A stretch of 64,000 nucleotides of DNA from contig OZ020305.1 of the NCBI GenBank assembly GCA_963971305.1, forward strand, positions 6,667,001-6,731,000, in the 5' to 3' direction. The notes under the pieces were generated by a model. It saw nothing but the letters and a program-made list of their open reading frames with translations, searched no databases and was not told where the DNA came from. This DNA comes from Arcuatula senhousia. Its lineage: Eukaryota; Mollusca; Bivalvia; Mytilida; Mytilidae. The position numbers and the translations under genes were made by a program. This document shows positions 23,761 through 33,805 of this stretch, piece after piece (position 1 is the stretch's first letter; each line of letters begins with the position of its first letter).

Positions 23761-24202
23761 AGCAATGCAATGAATTATATTTTGCCTTTTTCTTTTAGTG
23801 GTTTTGGTGAATCTTTTGTCTTGAAACTGTGAACTTGATAAACATGATCTTCTTTGTCCCTTCGATCACATTCAGTGTAAATCAGAATGACACTTGTTGA
23901 AAATATCGCATGCCAGAATGATGTTTCTGGCCAAAGCATATTTATGAATGTTTCGATTTTGTTTGTTTGTCTCTTTTTTATCTGCCTATTCTCTGGTATC
24001 TGCAAGCTCTCGTTTAACTGATTATGTCTCAATGTGTATCTTGTGATAGCATGCTAGAATCTGCCGTAGAATTTCTGGTACTTTTATAGGTTTCATATGT
24101 TGCTAAAAGGTCCATTAGTGAAAGAATTTGGTGGTATGATGTTGGTTAATGTTTTAAGGTCCATCAGTACCTTTCATTTAAAATGGCGAAATTTGCTATA
24201 TA
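23761..24202. other. No feature recognised
   Basis: AT-rich DNA without a supportable gene or repeat boundary. Confidence 0.4.
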
Positions 24203-24610
24203 TTTTTGGCCGGATTTCACTAGTGAAAATCCGGGTTATAAAATGGTGAATGTCGGGCGGACGGGCGTCGAGTGAGCGGGTGGGGTACGGGCGGGGAAAA
24301 TACTTTCGTAACAGTTTTCTCAGCAAGTACTTATCACAGCCTCTTGATATATGGTATGCAGCATCAGCATGAGCTCCCATAATGTGGAATTCGATTTCAG
24401 GTCTATCCCACACCTACTTCCTGTTTATCGACTTAGTTAATTTTTGACATTAATGTTCAATAAAAGAAAATTTTCGTAACAATTTCCTCAGCAACTATCA
24501 CAGTTTCTTGATATTTGGTATGCAGCTTCAGCATGGGCTTCCATAACGTGGGATTCGATTTCAGGCCTCTGGCTCGTATACTTCCTGTTAAACGAAATCC
24601 GGCCATTTTT
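24203..24610. mobile_element. Non-autonomous element with GGCCGGATTTC ends and an internal duplication
   Basis: TTTTTGGCCGGATTTC (24203-24218) and its near inverse GAAATCCGGCCATTTTT (24594-24610) bound about 408 bp. Inside, a block of about 110 bp is duplicated imperfectly (about 24297-24410 and 24466-24575; both copies contain GGTATGCAGC and ATTCGATTTCAGG). No coding capacity. Confidence 0.6.
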
Positions 24611-24766
24611 GTCTTTGACCCATTTTCTAGTATATGCAGAACAAAAGCTGCATATAAGAAAAAAAATAAAGCATAGCTGGAACTAGATATAGTTATATAG
24701 ATCCAATTTCTATCAATTTTTGGCCGTGATATACAGAAAATAGATAAAATTTACGCCATGTTTTAA

Positions 24767-25145
24767 GGGAGTACGAGCCTCAGAAATTGAAGATTTTCGG
24801 GATTCTCGGCTTTTATCCATTCAAATGCATTAAAAATTTTCCAACATGGTTTCCTAATATTTGTTCATTACTAATTAGAGAAGGTCCTAATAAACTCCTT
24901 TTGAAATTTTCTACCAATTCTAATTATAATTTCTATGTTAAAACAGAAAAAGAATTTTCAATGTATTTCCTATGAAAAACCCAGAGAAGAATTTTTCCCG
25001 CCATATTTTTCGGTGCTTATATCTTAAAAACGGCTCCATGGTTTTGAAAACTTTTTTCATAAAGTCTAGCTATTTTGAGCTATTCTTTCCAAATTTTCTA
25101 TTTTAAATAACTTTTAATTACAAAAAATCTCAGGCTCGTACTCCC
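24767..25145. mobile_element. 379-bp MITE with TTAA flanks
   Basis: GGGAGTACGAGCCTCAG (24767-24783) is mirrored by CTCAGGCTCGTACTCCC (25129-25145), 16 of 17 matching. The element is flanked on both sides by TTAA (24763-24766 and 25146-25149). TTAA duplications are the hallmark of piggyBac-type transposition, so this is probably a piggyBac-related MITE. The 62-codon ORF inside is not credible. Confidence 0.75.
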
Positions 25146-25455
25146 TTAAAGAAAGGTACAGATGAATCTTAAGAAATCTGCATTCTCAAGTATATATTAT
25201 CATGTTCATACCCAAAAGCACAATACCTATTTCGAAATTGCTTCTTCTTCAATGAATCTAATTCTAAAGAAAATTTCAAATAGATAAACACAGTGTATGC
25301 TCATTATAATACAAACTTTATTGTTTAAGTGTGATGACGACTTTTTGGAAAATACTAGTGATTTGATTCATAACGACGGTGTTAGAATCTTTACTGTACC
25401 TTGTGGCGGAAAACCTAATGACGAAATAAAGGTATAGTTAAAACAGTTGTTATAT

Positions 25456-26385
25456 AGCTCACCTGGATCGTAGGTCCAGGTGAGCTATCGCAATCACTTG
25501 GCGTCCGTCGTCGTCGTCTGTCCTCTGTTAACAATTTTTCAAAAATCTTCTCCTCTTAAACTACTGAACAGATTCAAACCAAATTTGGTCTGGTGGTACT
25601 TTAGGGTATCCTGCACAAAACTTGCGTGGGGATTTTTGTTCCGTCGAAAAACATGACTGCCGTTGCTAAAAATAGACCAGGGGGTCTTTGGCTTTTGGCT
25701 TGTAAATCAAAAAGTATAAGAGATAAATGAAATCTGATGCCACCCTACTGCTTCAGCATCAAAAGTTCTACAAAATTCTCCATTTGGTCCAAGTTGTCAG
25801 ATGACCCCTTATAGGGGTTACAGCCCATTAAAAATGAAAATTGGCGGGTTTTTTTCATGTTTTTGCCCTATAGTATGAAAACTATTGCAGATAGAGAAAA
25901 GTTGTTGCTTGCTTAAATGTTCAGCTCATTTAGCTCTACAAAAGTCTCCATAGGGTCGAATTTGTCTGATGATCCCTTATAGGGGTTACGGCCCCTGAAG
26001 TAATGTTTTTTTTATTCATATAGTGTTTGGCATTTTCAATATTTTTGGTAGAGCGCCTCTGATGAGTCTTGAATAGACGAAACGCGCGTCAGGCGTAGCA
26101 AAATTTATTGTCTGGAACTTTGTTGTAATTTGTATTGCTTAAATCTTAAATGTTCAGCGCATAAAGCTCTACAAAAGTCTCCATACGAAGCTGTCAGATG
26201 ACCCCTTATAGGGGTTATGGCCCCTAAAATAACGATTTTTGTGTTTTTGGCCTATAGAATGAAAACTATAGTAGATAAAGAAAAACTGTTGCTTTTTTAA
26301 ATGTTCAGCTCATTTAGCTCTACAAAATATAGGGTTGACATCAAGACCAGGTGAGCGATTTAGGCTCCTGGGAGCCTCTTGTTTA
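25456..26385 (+). repeat. Dispersed AGCTCACCTGG-type repeat (also near 60240-61095)
   Basis: Starts with a small palindrome (AGCTCACCTGG...CCAGGTGAGCT) and ends with CCAGGTGAGCGATTTAGGCTC. It contains the recurring phrases TGTCAGATGACCCCTTATAG and AGCTCTACAAAAGTCTCCAT. The same phrases occur at 60238-61095 and, inverted, at about 32576-32655. The hammerhead repeat is nested at about 26018-26130. Confidence 0.8.
26053..26096 (+). ncRNA. Type I hammerhead self-cleaving ribozyme (copy B)
   Basis: Same architecture as 22267-22310: GCGCCT, CTGATGA (26059-26065), GTCT-TGAAT-AGAC, GAA (26079-26081), ACGCGCGT, cleavage base C at 26090, then AGGCGT. The last pair of stem I is a G-U wobble here instead of G-C; every core base is kept. 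It sits inside the unrelated repeat at 25456-26385, so it arrived by transposition. Confidence 0.85.
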
Positions 26386-26539
26386 TCATAAATATAACTT
26401 TGAAAAATTATTTAATTGTTGATCAGACAAGCATTATCAAAATAATAAGAAATTACCAGAATTGCAGTTCAAAACTGACAAAGTTACAAGCAAAAGAGTA
26501 AACGATGGACATTAATTCATCTGAAAAATAAAAAAGTTG

Positions 26540-26765
26540 AGGAAGCAGAGAGGCACCAATGGGGCATTCCGAGATCCAAAAGTCAGAAAGGACAACGCCA
26601 AAAACAGTAAACACAAACGATAACAACACGAAAAAAAAAACAAAAAACAAAAAACAACTGAACAGAAATCAACAACACGAACAAGTCGTAACGAGAGTGA
26701 ACTCAGGTGCTCCGGAAGAGTAAGCAGCTCCTGGTTACGATAGCACATCCGTCGCGATGCCAATT
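26540..26765 (-). repeat. 3'-tail repeat of the retroelement, minus-strand copy
   Basis: Inverted relative to 23531-23760, with AACAGAAATCAACAACACGA and AGAGGCACCAATGGGGCATT. With that copy it forms an inverted pair about 3 kb apart. Confidence 0.75.
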
Positions 26766-27377
26766 GTCTATTCAGTATGTCAGGCTTTTACAAAATTTTA
26801 TTGGAATCAAACGATACGCCTAAAGGCACAAGTTTGACACATTATCTAGGTCTTCTACAATATATACTAAGCCATGGTATTGGTCTGAAATGTGATCATT
26901 GTCTAATAACCAAAATTGTTTTTAGTGGTTTTGTAGTAAAATTGCCCGAAATGGTTTTGGGGAAAAGATTTTAGCCAGCAATGCAGCTTGGCTAAGCAGA
27001 AATTTTATATGTGAGGTAAATATCATACTTGTACTTCTTTTACAATAAATACAACAAGCGGAAATTTCAGTGAAAATAAAATCGGAGAAATTGAAAATTG
27101 GCAATTTCAGTAAAAATACATGAAATTGGAGATATCTTTTCTCGTTAAAAACTACCTTTAGTTACAATGTAACCAGCTGCCAAACTAAGTTTTCAATAAG
27201 CGATTTTTTTCATGACAGGATAGATTGTGTCTCCTACAAAAAATAATAGCAACGGAGATCAACTTGTAATTGTTACCCAGGAATCATAAAAATGTTTTCA
27301 AAGTTCTTTGTTGAATTGCGACTAACGCTAGGGTTATGTAATAGTTTATTCACTGCAATATACTCATATGTTTTTCG
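26766..27377. other. No gene recognised upstream of the MIB/HERC2 gene
   Basis: Holds the presumed promoter or upstream intron of the gene at 27405. The 65-codon ORF at 26777-26974 has no recognised domain. Confidence 0.4.
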
Positions 27378-27404
27378 ATGCAGAAAATAATTGGACTATG
27401 TCAG

Positions 27405-29843
27405 ATGGACGTCGAATCGCTGTATGATGGAGAGAATTTTCAGGAGGACATTTTGTTAGGGTTGGCCATGTCTCTGTTTGATGATGTCACAGACGATGAC
27501 GTGGTAGGTGTCCTTCATTTATTCTGAATATTTATTTGGCTTTATACAAGATATTAAGATTTTTTTCATTTTTATCTGTTTGTATGTTTGGCTTGTTGTC
27601 CAAAAAGACGTTTTACGCATGGTCATGACAAAAAAAAACAAAAAAAAAAACGATAAAAGTGACTATGACACAACGTTTATGTTAAAAAATAAATCTTATA
27701 AAATGGGCCAGCAAATTTTCATGCTTATATTCAAGTTATTTTGACAAGCCATCTTGCGTATAAACCTAGATAAGATATTAATTGAAATGATGAAATTTTA
27801 TTTAACAACTTTAACAATTGTATATGGGCCATGTATAATCTTTATTTGTTCAAATTTGAACAATAGCATTTTCCCTCAACAGGAGTTTGTAATAAAACGA
27901 CTCCAAGAAAACATCAGAAGACCACCACTTACAAAGAAACAGAGAAGAAAGTGTAAGACGTTATTATACGAATATTTTTGTTGAACCTTTATTTGTAATA
28001 TATTTTCAGAAGAATACTTTTGTTCAACATTTTTTTGGTAATAAGTTTTCGAAATATGTCGTTTTGTCGTGTACTTTTTTGCAACATTTATTTGTAATAT
28101 ATTTTCAGAATATGTGTTAATACAACTTCAAATTCATTTTTCTATTTTCTTCTTTCTCTCTTTCTTCGACACTTTTTTGTTGCTTTGTTTTTGTTAGTGT
28201 TGTAAACCGGATATGAGACCTTTCTGTTATCAATTACTGACACATCACTTTGTTTTATTATAGATAAACCCCAAGATCAGATAGAGAAAACTGAAGCAGC
28301 AAAAAACAGAGAACCAATTTCAGCTTCATTGCCCAATAGCAACAACCCTCCTAAACATAGAGTACGGAAAAGTTTAGAAGAAATGCTGGGTGTTGACAGT
28401 GACTATGACGAAGAAGATGAGGAAGAAATAGATTTACTCTTCAGTCTGCCTGGGGCACTAGGTATGGGGATATTTTTTGTCATTTTAGTACGAGTTACTT
28501 TTAATGACTTTTTATTCTTAAAAAAAAATAATGTGAAAATTAATAATCAATTGTTGTTTTCTCTCTGAAGTTTTTATAATATTTGGTTGATTGAGGCTTT
28601 TTGTATTTATATTTGTATTTGTCTTCTATTTTCAATGACCAACGTACAAGAGTGACCTCGACATATTTGAATTTACCATTCAAATATTTTTTTTTTTTTT
28701 AATGTGTCAAACAAATGTCGTTTTCTCCTAAATATACTGCACTAACCTTAAAGACGGTTTAACTTTTAAAAGAATTAAGTATACAAAAAAACCACAAACA
28801 TAAAGTATTATAAAAACATAAAAATGTTGGAAGATGTTAGTCACTTCAGACTTCCAATTCCTTGGTATACCATAGCCATTTTCTATTGTAATTTTAGTGG
28901 GTTTTTTTTGCGTTTTCCTGTTGTTAAGAAACAAACCGTCACGTATTTTAGAATAAATCTCTATATATAGACTATTTACAGAAATTGTTATTCATACTTC
29001 AAGGCACAGATGGAGATGTTGAAAAGGATCCCTTTACAATATACAAGATAGAAGACGTTTTGTCCTTTTACGGAGACGGACCGCCTAACATTGAAAATTT
29101 GCCTAGTATGCCGGAAATAGGCACAAAAGTAGTGGGAGGTCCCGACTGGATGTGGCAAAGAGATGAAGTTCCGAAGGGCCTGCAGGGCACAATCATCGGT
29201 GTTGATAAAGACGATCTAGGTAGTATAAATACTAGTCTAAAATGTTGTTAATTTCTTTGATAACCGCCAATTGGAAGCAGGGAAATAAATGTAATAACAA
29301 ACTTACCAAACTTGGAGGATCAATCTCAATGTCCAAGAGAAAACAATTATAAACAAAACATGAAAGTCACACTGGATGATTTATAGATCGCAATGGTCCT
29401 GACTGAACTATGAGTTGCCTTTTGAAAATGTTAAACTAACTCAGCTATAGTTGTTTTTCTTAAATTTATTTGAAATAGTTTGTTTATTGTTTCTATAACA
29501 CCTGAAAACAAATTGAATGCATTTGCACATGACTGCAAAGTCAAAACCTACTTTAAAGTACTTATTTAAATTTAAAATCGACCAAACTTGGATCTTGTAA
29601 CCTATTCCTACAGTAATGTTAACTATATCACCAGACAGTTGGTCGACAGTGTAAAATAATGGTTTTAATGGTACATGTATGAAGTTGTCAGCACATCAAT
29701 CAAATTTGAAATTATTTGAAACAGGTTGGGTTAGAGTAAGATGGGATACAGATCCGTCCAGACCAAATGAACCGCCTATTGAGGAGGACTATAGATTTGG
29801 TGTGGACAACGAGTATGATGTTGAGCCGTTAAAATTCAATTAA
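27405..29843 (+). CDS. Five-exon gene for a MIB/HERC2-domain protein (233 aa)
   Basis: Exons 27405-27503, 27883-27952, 28264-28461, 29004-29219 and 29725-29843 join in frame through GT-AG introns (phases 0, 1, 1, 1) and total 702 coding bases. The N-terminus (MDVESLYDGENF...) is acidic. Exon 2 is basic (RRPPLTKKQRRK). Exon 3 has an acidic run (DSDYDEEDEEEIDLL). Exons 4-5 form a MIB/HERC2 domain: GTKVVGGPDWMW, then a Gly-rich turn, then GWVRVRWD and a C-terminal NEYDVEPLKFN. In Mind bomb and HERC2 ligases this SH3-like fold binds protein partners. Here it is solitary, with no RING, HECT or ankyrin part, so an adaptor role is inferred. The start is uncertain: an in-frame ATG lies at 27378, and CAG at 27381-27383 could instead be an acceptor for an upstream exon. 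A poly(A) signal lies at 29958. Confidence 0.85.
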
Positions 29844-29957
29844 TGAACTAAATACAAAGATTTTATTGATTCCTTTATCAAATACATCTGCATCTGAAGA
29901 AAGGTTACATTTCTATCAAGTTTTAAAGAACTGAGACAATTTGACTTTATATTTATA

Positions 29958-29963
29958 AATAAA
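29958..29963 (+). terminator. Poly(A) signal AATAAA of the MIB/HERC2 gene
   Basis: AATAAA lies about 115 bases after the stop codon, in the expected 3' UTR position. Confidence 0.55.
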
Positions 29964-30194
29964 AATAAGAAAAAAACAAGAAGTCCGAAAGACATGCACA
30001 CCATGCAAGATGGAAAAGTAACTTCAACAGGAAGGTTAACCTGCTTCCGAACATTATATGATCCTCTACTTTCGTAGGTTAAGCATAAAACGGATGAAGT
30101 TGTTAGTTTGAACGGACTTTTCTCGTAAGATAATTTTATAGTTATTTCTCTTTCATTGTAACGTGTTTAAAATTGCTGAGAAGATATTGGTCAA

Positions 30195-31112
30195 GGAGTA
30201 GATTTCGCCAGCAAATACACAACCCGTGCGATTTAACAATGGACTTTCGATTGTAGTGTAAAGTGAAGTGTGCAAACACAACAATGAAAATTTAAGTCGT
30301 CATGAACAAGCCAATCGGTAACAAAAACCGCAAATTGTCACAGTAAGAATCAAAGCGCTAAAGCGTTTAAAGGCAAGCGAAATATATAAGAACTGTAATA
30401 GATTTATTCTCTGTTAAAGTATATTGTTCAAAATGTTTGCTAATTATTAATTTTGGTGAGCGAAGAAAGGATCGTCATGCAGATGCCCTCAAATTTAAAG
30501 TTAGTGAACACAATTGCACACACAAGACAAACGGTATCGATTGAAACACCCCTTCGATTAAAATGCACTCGTCCCAATGATTTTATGAATGGTGAAGCTA
30601 GAATCTGAATCCATGCATTGACCAATCAAATGAGAGAAATATTTATACGAACCAATCAAGTAATAGATGAATACATAATGTATATTCTATCGCCTTTAAC
30701 TAAAAAGTTCGTCATGAAAGATGCAAAGGAATAAATAAAACTTGTGCCGGTCATATAAAATGCCAATAAAAATTGAGATTTACAGAAATGTATATCATGT
30801 TAACAAATATTGAAAAGTAATATAGAAAATAAAGCATTTTATTCCAGTCTGGATGCAGGAAAATCACTCCGTCTAGACAGAAAAAAAAACGCGAAAATGA
30901 TCACTACTCTATAGACTCCATAAGGCTTCGCTGGCGCTTGCCTAAAAACCAACGTCAGCCAGACTATTCATCAATATCCAATCAGATTTAATGTTTGCAC
31001 GACCCATTCATTCAATCAATGTATTTTTATGTCATCAAATGTAACGATTTGTGGTTTTTGTTAACGATTGGCTTTGTTCATGACGACGTAAATTTTCATT
31101 GTTGAGGCTTGT
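30195..31112. mobile_element. Inverted-repeat element (outer arms of a nested cluster)
   Basis: 30281-30338 is the inverse of 31043-31102 (both carry a CGTCATGAACAAGCCAATCG-like core). The adjacent 30222-30283 is the inverse of about 32942-33010 (CATTGTTGTGTTTGCACACT and on). The start AGATTTCGCCAGCAAATA recurs at 42446. The inside has no credible gene. Three mirror relations over about 2.8 kb show several foldback elements nested or recombined. Confidence 0.55.
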
Positions 31113-31789
31113 TTAGCACGTCCGCCAATCGCGCTAACGCATATCCGAATAGTATGCAAAGATTTTCGTTAGCGGCATTTCCGGATATGTCATGGTGGTA
31201 CCTTTTTTTCTACCCCAGTCGGATAAGAAGATCCATATTCTTTATATTTTTTTGTTTTTAGGAAATCAAAGAATGCTATTCTGTCACAAAATGATATATC
31301 TGTACGCCTGCTAAGCGGCACTTCCAAATAAATGGTTTTAAGAGCGCTAGAACTTTTCCCCCGAGGACCTACCGATTTTTTCATTACAAACTAGCAGCCT
31401 GTCCATATAAAATGTCTGAAAAGGACTTTTTATAATGTACGTACATACTATGATAATGGAATTATGTCCCAAAAGGTGATACAAAATGCATAATAACTGG
31501 AACAGGCCTCTCGAAACCTTTATAAAAAAATATCGCTAAAAAATAAAATAGTATGATTTGGCGGTAAATAGTATGATTTGGTGGTATTTTATGTCTGTTG
31601 TATTCGACGCGATGGATGACTTATACACTTACAATATTACTATTGTACAACTTGCATGGTAGTCTGAGATTGATCTGACGTCCTTGGCACTTTTTCCAGT
31701 AATTATTTAAGTTTGGGCCGTCAATTCCTACAAAGTGCGACACGATAAATTTGTGGCCGTGAAATGTAAGAGTCTTTTCAATAATATTT

Positions 31790-31986
31790 GACACATTCAG
31801 TTATTAAGAAGTGGTATAGAGCATTTTAAGGAAGAAAACAGTCTATTAATTAGTCAAAGATGCTCCTCGCCCTTTAATAAAGACTATTTTCTTCCTTAAA
31901 ACGCCAGTCAGAGATGCTCCTCGGCCTTTAATTCCTTAAAATGCTCTATACAAATTCTTAATAACTGAATGCGTCAAATATTATTA
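31790..31986. repeat. Foldback hairpin of about 200 bp
   Basis: The left arm AATAATATTTGACACATTCA and the right arm (inverse ATTTGACGCATTCAGTTATT) pair over about 60 bases through GTATAGAGCATTTTAAGGAA. The centre holds two AGATGCTCCTCG-CCTTTAA motifs. Confidence 0.75.
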
Positions 31987-32575
31987 AAAAATTGTTGTTT
32001 TGATATGTAAGGACTTACATTTCACGACTAATCCCTACAAAGTGCGACACGACAAACCTGTTTTTGCGTGACAACAGTAAGGTTTTTGCGGACAATGCAA
32101 ATTTTGCAGATGACAAAAATGAAAACGCATTAATTATCAGTGTGTAAATGAATGAAATTGGTCTTGAAATAGTATTGACATTTAACCCTGTCGGGAGGTA
32201 TATATTTTTTCAATTAAACAGTTAAATGAAGCAGAAACAGTAATATTTCTGTCTCGTAAGCCTTGTTTTTTGGACCTTCAGACGAATTTTGTAAAGAAAA
32301 CCCACAGTAAGGTTAGTTTATCTATTCCTATACATAGTTTATTAATTTGCCAACATTCATTACTTTGAACCAGTCTTCTGTCATAAAGCAGAAGAACATT
32401 TTTGCCAGCCAAAATATTCTTCTTTGGTAAGGTTTTTTTCGTGTGTTAACTTTTGCTATATAAGGTTTTTTCGTGTGTAGGTGACGGTTTTTGATGAACA
32501 CAGTGACAGTTTTTTCGCACTCAAGTTGAAACAAATATTTGAACTAGGTTTTTAATTTGCCTTGAGATTACAAAT

Positions 32576-32656
32576 TGTAACCCCTATTAAGGGTCATCTG
32601 ACAACTTCGATCCTTTGAGACTTTTGTAGAGCTAAATAGCTGAACATTTAAGCAAG
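32576..32656 (-). repeat. Fragment of the AGCTCACCTGG-type repeat
   Basis: Inverted copy of the phrase set found in 25456-26385 (AGGGGTCATCTGACAACTT-like and AGACTTTTGTAGAGCTAAAT). Confidence 0.6.
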
Positions 32657-32728
32657 CATATCCGGAAATGCCGCTAACGAAAATCTTTGCATACTATTCG
32701 GATATGCGTTAGCGCGATTGGCGGGCGT

Positions 32729-32936
32729 GTTTAGGGTTTATTGGGATATGGGATATTCACACAATTTTTTCATGGGATACGGGATATTTAAGGCAAAACT
32801 TACTGGGATATGGGATATTTTTGTCAATTTTATTTACAGGGATATGGGATACTGGAAAAACACTTTTTGGGATATGGGATATTTGATGAAAAATTTACGG
32901 GGATATGGGATATTGGTACCCCCCCCCCCCCTAAAC
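32729..32936. mobile_element. GGGATATGGGATAT-rich mobile element, about 208 bp
   Basis: Five GGGATA(T/C)GGGATA doublets spaced by about 25-40 bases. The ends are GTTTAGGG (32729-32736) and CCCTAAAC (32929-32936) beside a 12-14-base C-run. The mirror copy of the host repeat at 31098-31120 runs through the same point without it, so this is an inserted unit. ORFs reading MGYGIF/GIWDI are by-products of the repeat. Confidence 0.7.
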
Positions 32937-33010
32937 AAGCCCCATTGTTGTGTTTGCACACTTCACTTTACGCTACAATCGAAAGTCCATAGTTAAATTG
33001 GACGGGTTGT

Positions 33011-33390
33011 AAGTCAAGCCACCCGATTTTCAAACGTTTATTGTGATTTTTGTTTACATTCAGATCACAAATACAACTGGATCATGAAAGTGGACAGAAT
33101 TGTCTCTAAAGTTAGCCATTCCATGACAATTTTGGCGGAAGAAAAGCTAAATTACATGGCAAGAACTGCTTTTGAGAAAACAGTGGCGTGAACTACTCTC
33201 TGACCAGTAGGTCCGAAAATAACACATTAAACGAGTATTAAATTTTACATAATTGTAGACTATTGTAGATGGCAAACAATAAAAAAAAAATCAAATTCTT
33301 TGAGCGGTTTCAGGAGTTTTGTCCACAAAAGTGTGACGGAGGGACGGACGAAGACAATTTCTATGTCACACAGACGCAACGCTAAAATAA
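33011..33390. repeat. Dispersed repeat, uninterrupted copy
   Basis: Matches 42463-42534 followed directly by 46951-47232 (shared AAGTCAAGCCACCCG, GGACAGAATTGTCTCTAAAG, AGGTCCGAAAATAACACATT, GACGCAACGCTAAAATA). It therefore shows the empty site for the 4.4-kb transposon at 42535-46950. Confidence 0.85.
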
Positions 33391-33770
33391 GCAAATAAAG
33401 AAAAAATTTAAAAAAAGTATTACTGAACTTTCTTAAAGGATCCTTTATCAAAGCGAAATTGGTCTCAATAGGCTTTCGTATCACTTGCACTTATTTCTAT
33501 CAATAATGGGGGTAGAGTATATATATTGTGTAAAATAAAGAGCTCTTTATTTTTATACATACTCGACCCCCCCCCCCCCAATTGGTAGAAACAATGACCT
33601 GTGTTTCGTATCGTAGATAAATAATAAATTAAAACACGATCCAAGTTAAATTAAGTGAATTAAAAAGCATTTAACAAAACCAAAGATAGATATTAAAAAA
33701 ACAATAAAAAAACTGAGAAAAGTGTTAGATTGGACTTTAAAAATAGACATGGTGTTTTAAATAAGGTAAC
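33391..33770. other. No gene; upstream region of TRIM copy 2
   Basis: AT-rich, with a C-run at about 33569. The last 35 bases before the ATG resemble the 5' flank of TRIM copy 1 (16794-16828). Confidence 0.4.
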
Positions 33771-33805
33771 AAGGAAGTAAAAACATTTGATATTCACATT
33801 TCAAC

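Larger units (their letters stand above)
31098..32947. mobile_element. Element with about 75-bp inverted ends
   Basis: 31117-31189 (CGTCCGCCAATCGCGCTAAC to TTTCCGGATATG) is repeated inverted at about 32655-32732 with very few changes. Inside are a small foldback (31790-31986) and two copies of CTACAAAGTGCGACACGA (about 31730 and 32036). No transposase is visible. Confidence 0.6.
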
